Positions 63,651 through 64,000 of a DNA stretch of 64,000 nucleotides are shown here, in pieces. The stretch spans positions 60,805 to 124,804 of the forward strand of contig JAKOYD010000048.1 of the NCBI GenBank assembly GCA_029780695.1, given 5' to 3'. Both the position numbers and the translations under genes were made by a program. The notes under the pieces were generated by a model. That model was given only the letters and a program-made list of their open reading frames with translations. It was not told the origin of the DNA and did no database searches. The DNA comes from Pseudomonadota bacterium. Its GTDB lineage: Bacteria; Pseudomonadota; Gammaproteobacteria; Burkholderiales; Burkholderiaceae_C. The number at the start of each line of letters is the position of its first letter. Within the stretch, counting starts at the first letter, position 1.

Positions 63651-64000
63651 ATGACTACCGATACGCACTATCGCCCCGCCCCTACCCCCCGCCGCAACGT
63701 GGTTCGGGCCTTTGCCGAGTACATGATGCCCCCGCGCACGCGCAGTGCCCCCCTCGCGTTCAAGCCGGACTATGGACGCTGGCCGCGCCCATCGGCCACG
63801 AACGACGAACAGTTGTGTTTCATCCTTGAACGGGGCGGAAAACGACTGAGCGCCGCAACCGTACTGGAACGTGCACGCACTGCGGTGCACGAGGCGGCGC
63901 ACATCGTCGCCTACATCCTGACCCGAAACTCTGTCCGCTGGGTGCGCATCGACTGTGTCTCCCGTAAGAGGCGTGCCGGCGAAGTCAACAGCAGCAGCCA
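63651..64000 (+). CDS. Partial protein with an HEAAH zincin-like motif
   Basis: The frame is open to the window edge. It begins MTTDTHYRPAPTPRRNVVRA and reaches LERARTAVHEAAHIVAYILT, followed by RNSVRWVRIDC. HEAAH fits HExxH and the context resembles the peptidase M41-type helix HEAGHAVVA, so a zinc protease or derived protein is possible. The third zinc ligand would lie beyond the window. GAGG precedes the ATG by 6 bp. Confidence 0.6.
   Translation, partial: MTTDTHYRPAPTPRRNVVRAFAEYMMPPRTRSAPLAFKPDYGRWPRPSATNDEQLCFILERGGKRLSAATVLERARTAVHEAAHIVAYILTRNSVRWVRIDCVSRKRRAGEVNSSS

Overview
The window is GC-rich, densely coded chromosomal DNA from a beta-proteobacterium, most likely a member of the Comamonadaceae (Burkholderiales). 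This rests on gene content and order: a smpB-ratA-rnfH group facing guaB, the rimP-nusA-infB-rbfA-truB-typA order, a Bug-type solute-binding protein, LemA beside a GIDE-like membrane protein, and a dispersed ~60-bp palindrome of a kind I associate with this family. The species cannot be named from the sequence.

Layout. 1-5.4 kb: catabolic genes (DUF72, an HCCA-isomerase-like DsbA-fold protein, an SDR, DUF3237, an FAD monooxygenase) and a divergent Bug solute-binding protein. 5.4-15 kb: guaA and guaB, separated by about 6.4 kb of accessory DNA holding a radical SAM/UdgX DNA-repair pair under a perfect LexA box, a DIP1984 gene with a truncated second copy, a HigBA-like and an AbrB/PIN toxin-antitoxin (TA) pair, and an AT-rich lipoprotein. 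15-24 kb: DUF4124, RnfH, RatA, SmpB, a PF03640-type lipoprotein, a 3-hydroxyisobutyryl-CoA hydrolase-like enzyme, an EamA exporter and a phytanoyl-CoA dioxygenase homologue. 21-29.5 kb: the translation/transcription operon rimP-nusA-infB-rbfA-truB-typA, read leftwards, with a terminator-like hairpin in its leader. 29.7-31 kb: chrA.

31-40.6 kb: the peptide ABC importer yejF-yejE-yejB-yejA, split by three TA modules (Phd/PIN, RHH/PIN, CcdA/CcdB), a CoA-transferase and a 162-bp element with 19-bp terminal inverted repeats. 40.8-47 kb: fabI, a secreted ATP-dependent DNA ligase (LigE-like), a YdcH-type protein, an arginine/lysine/ornithine decarboxylase, NfeD and an SPFH protein, then tRNA-Ser(GGA). 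47-58 kb: an MBL hydrolase, rpiA, pyrD, a GIDE-like protein, a lemA gene broken by an amber codon, an FAD oxidoreductase, a deacetylase, and the thiamine genes thiD, thiDE and thiG.

58-64 kb: the left end of an integrated element. A 3' tRNA-Pro(GGG) remnant, still followed by a terminator, marks the junction. Then come a tyrosine integrase with repeated upstream motifs, an AT-hook-like protein, an AlpA-type regulator, a P4-type primase-helicase, a small protein whose start lies in a nested inverted repeat, and a partial protein with an HEAAH motif. It resembles a P4-like satellite or integrative element; its right end lies outside the window.

The main cross-cutting observation is the ~60-bp palindromic repeat (called family A here). 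It occurs in intergenic gaps and also in frame inside guaA, pyrD, the udgX gene, an FAD oxidoreductase and probably yejF. One copy supplies the end of the radical SAM gene and another the start of the ligase gene.
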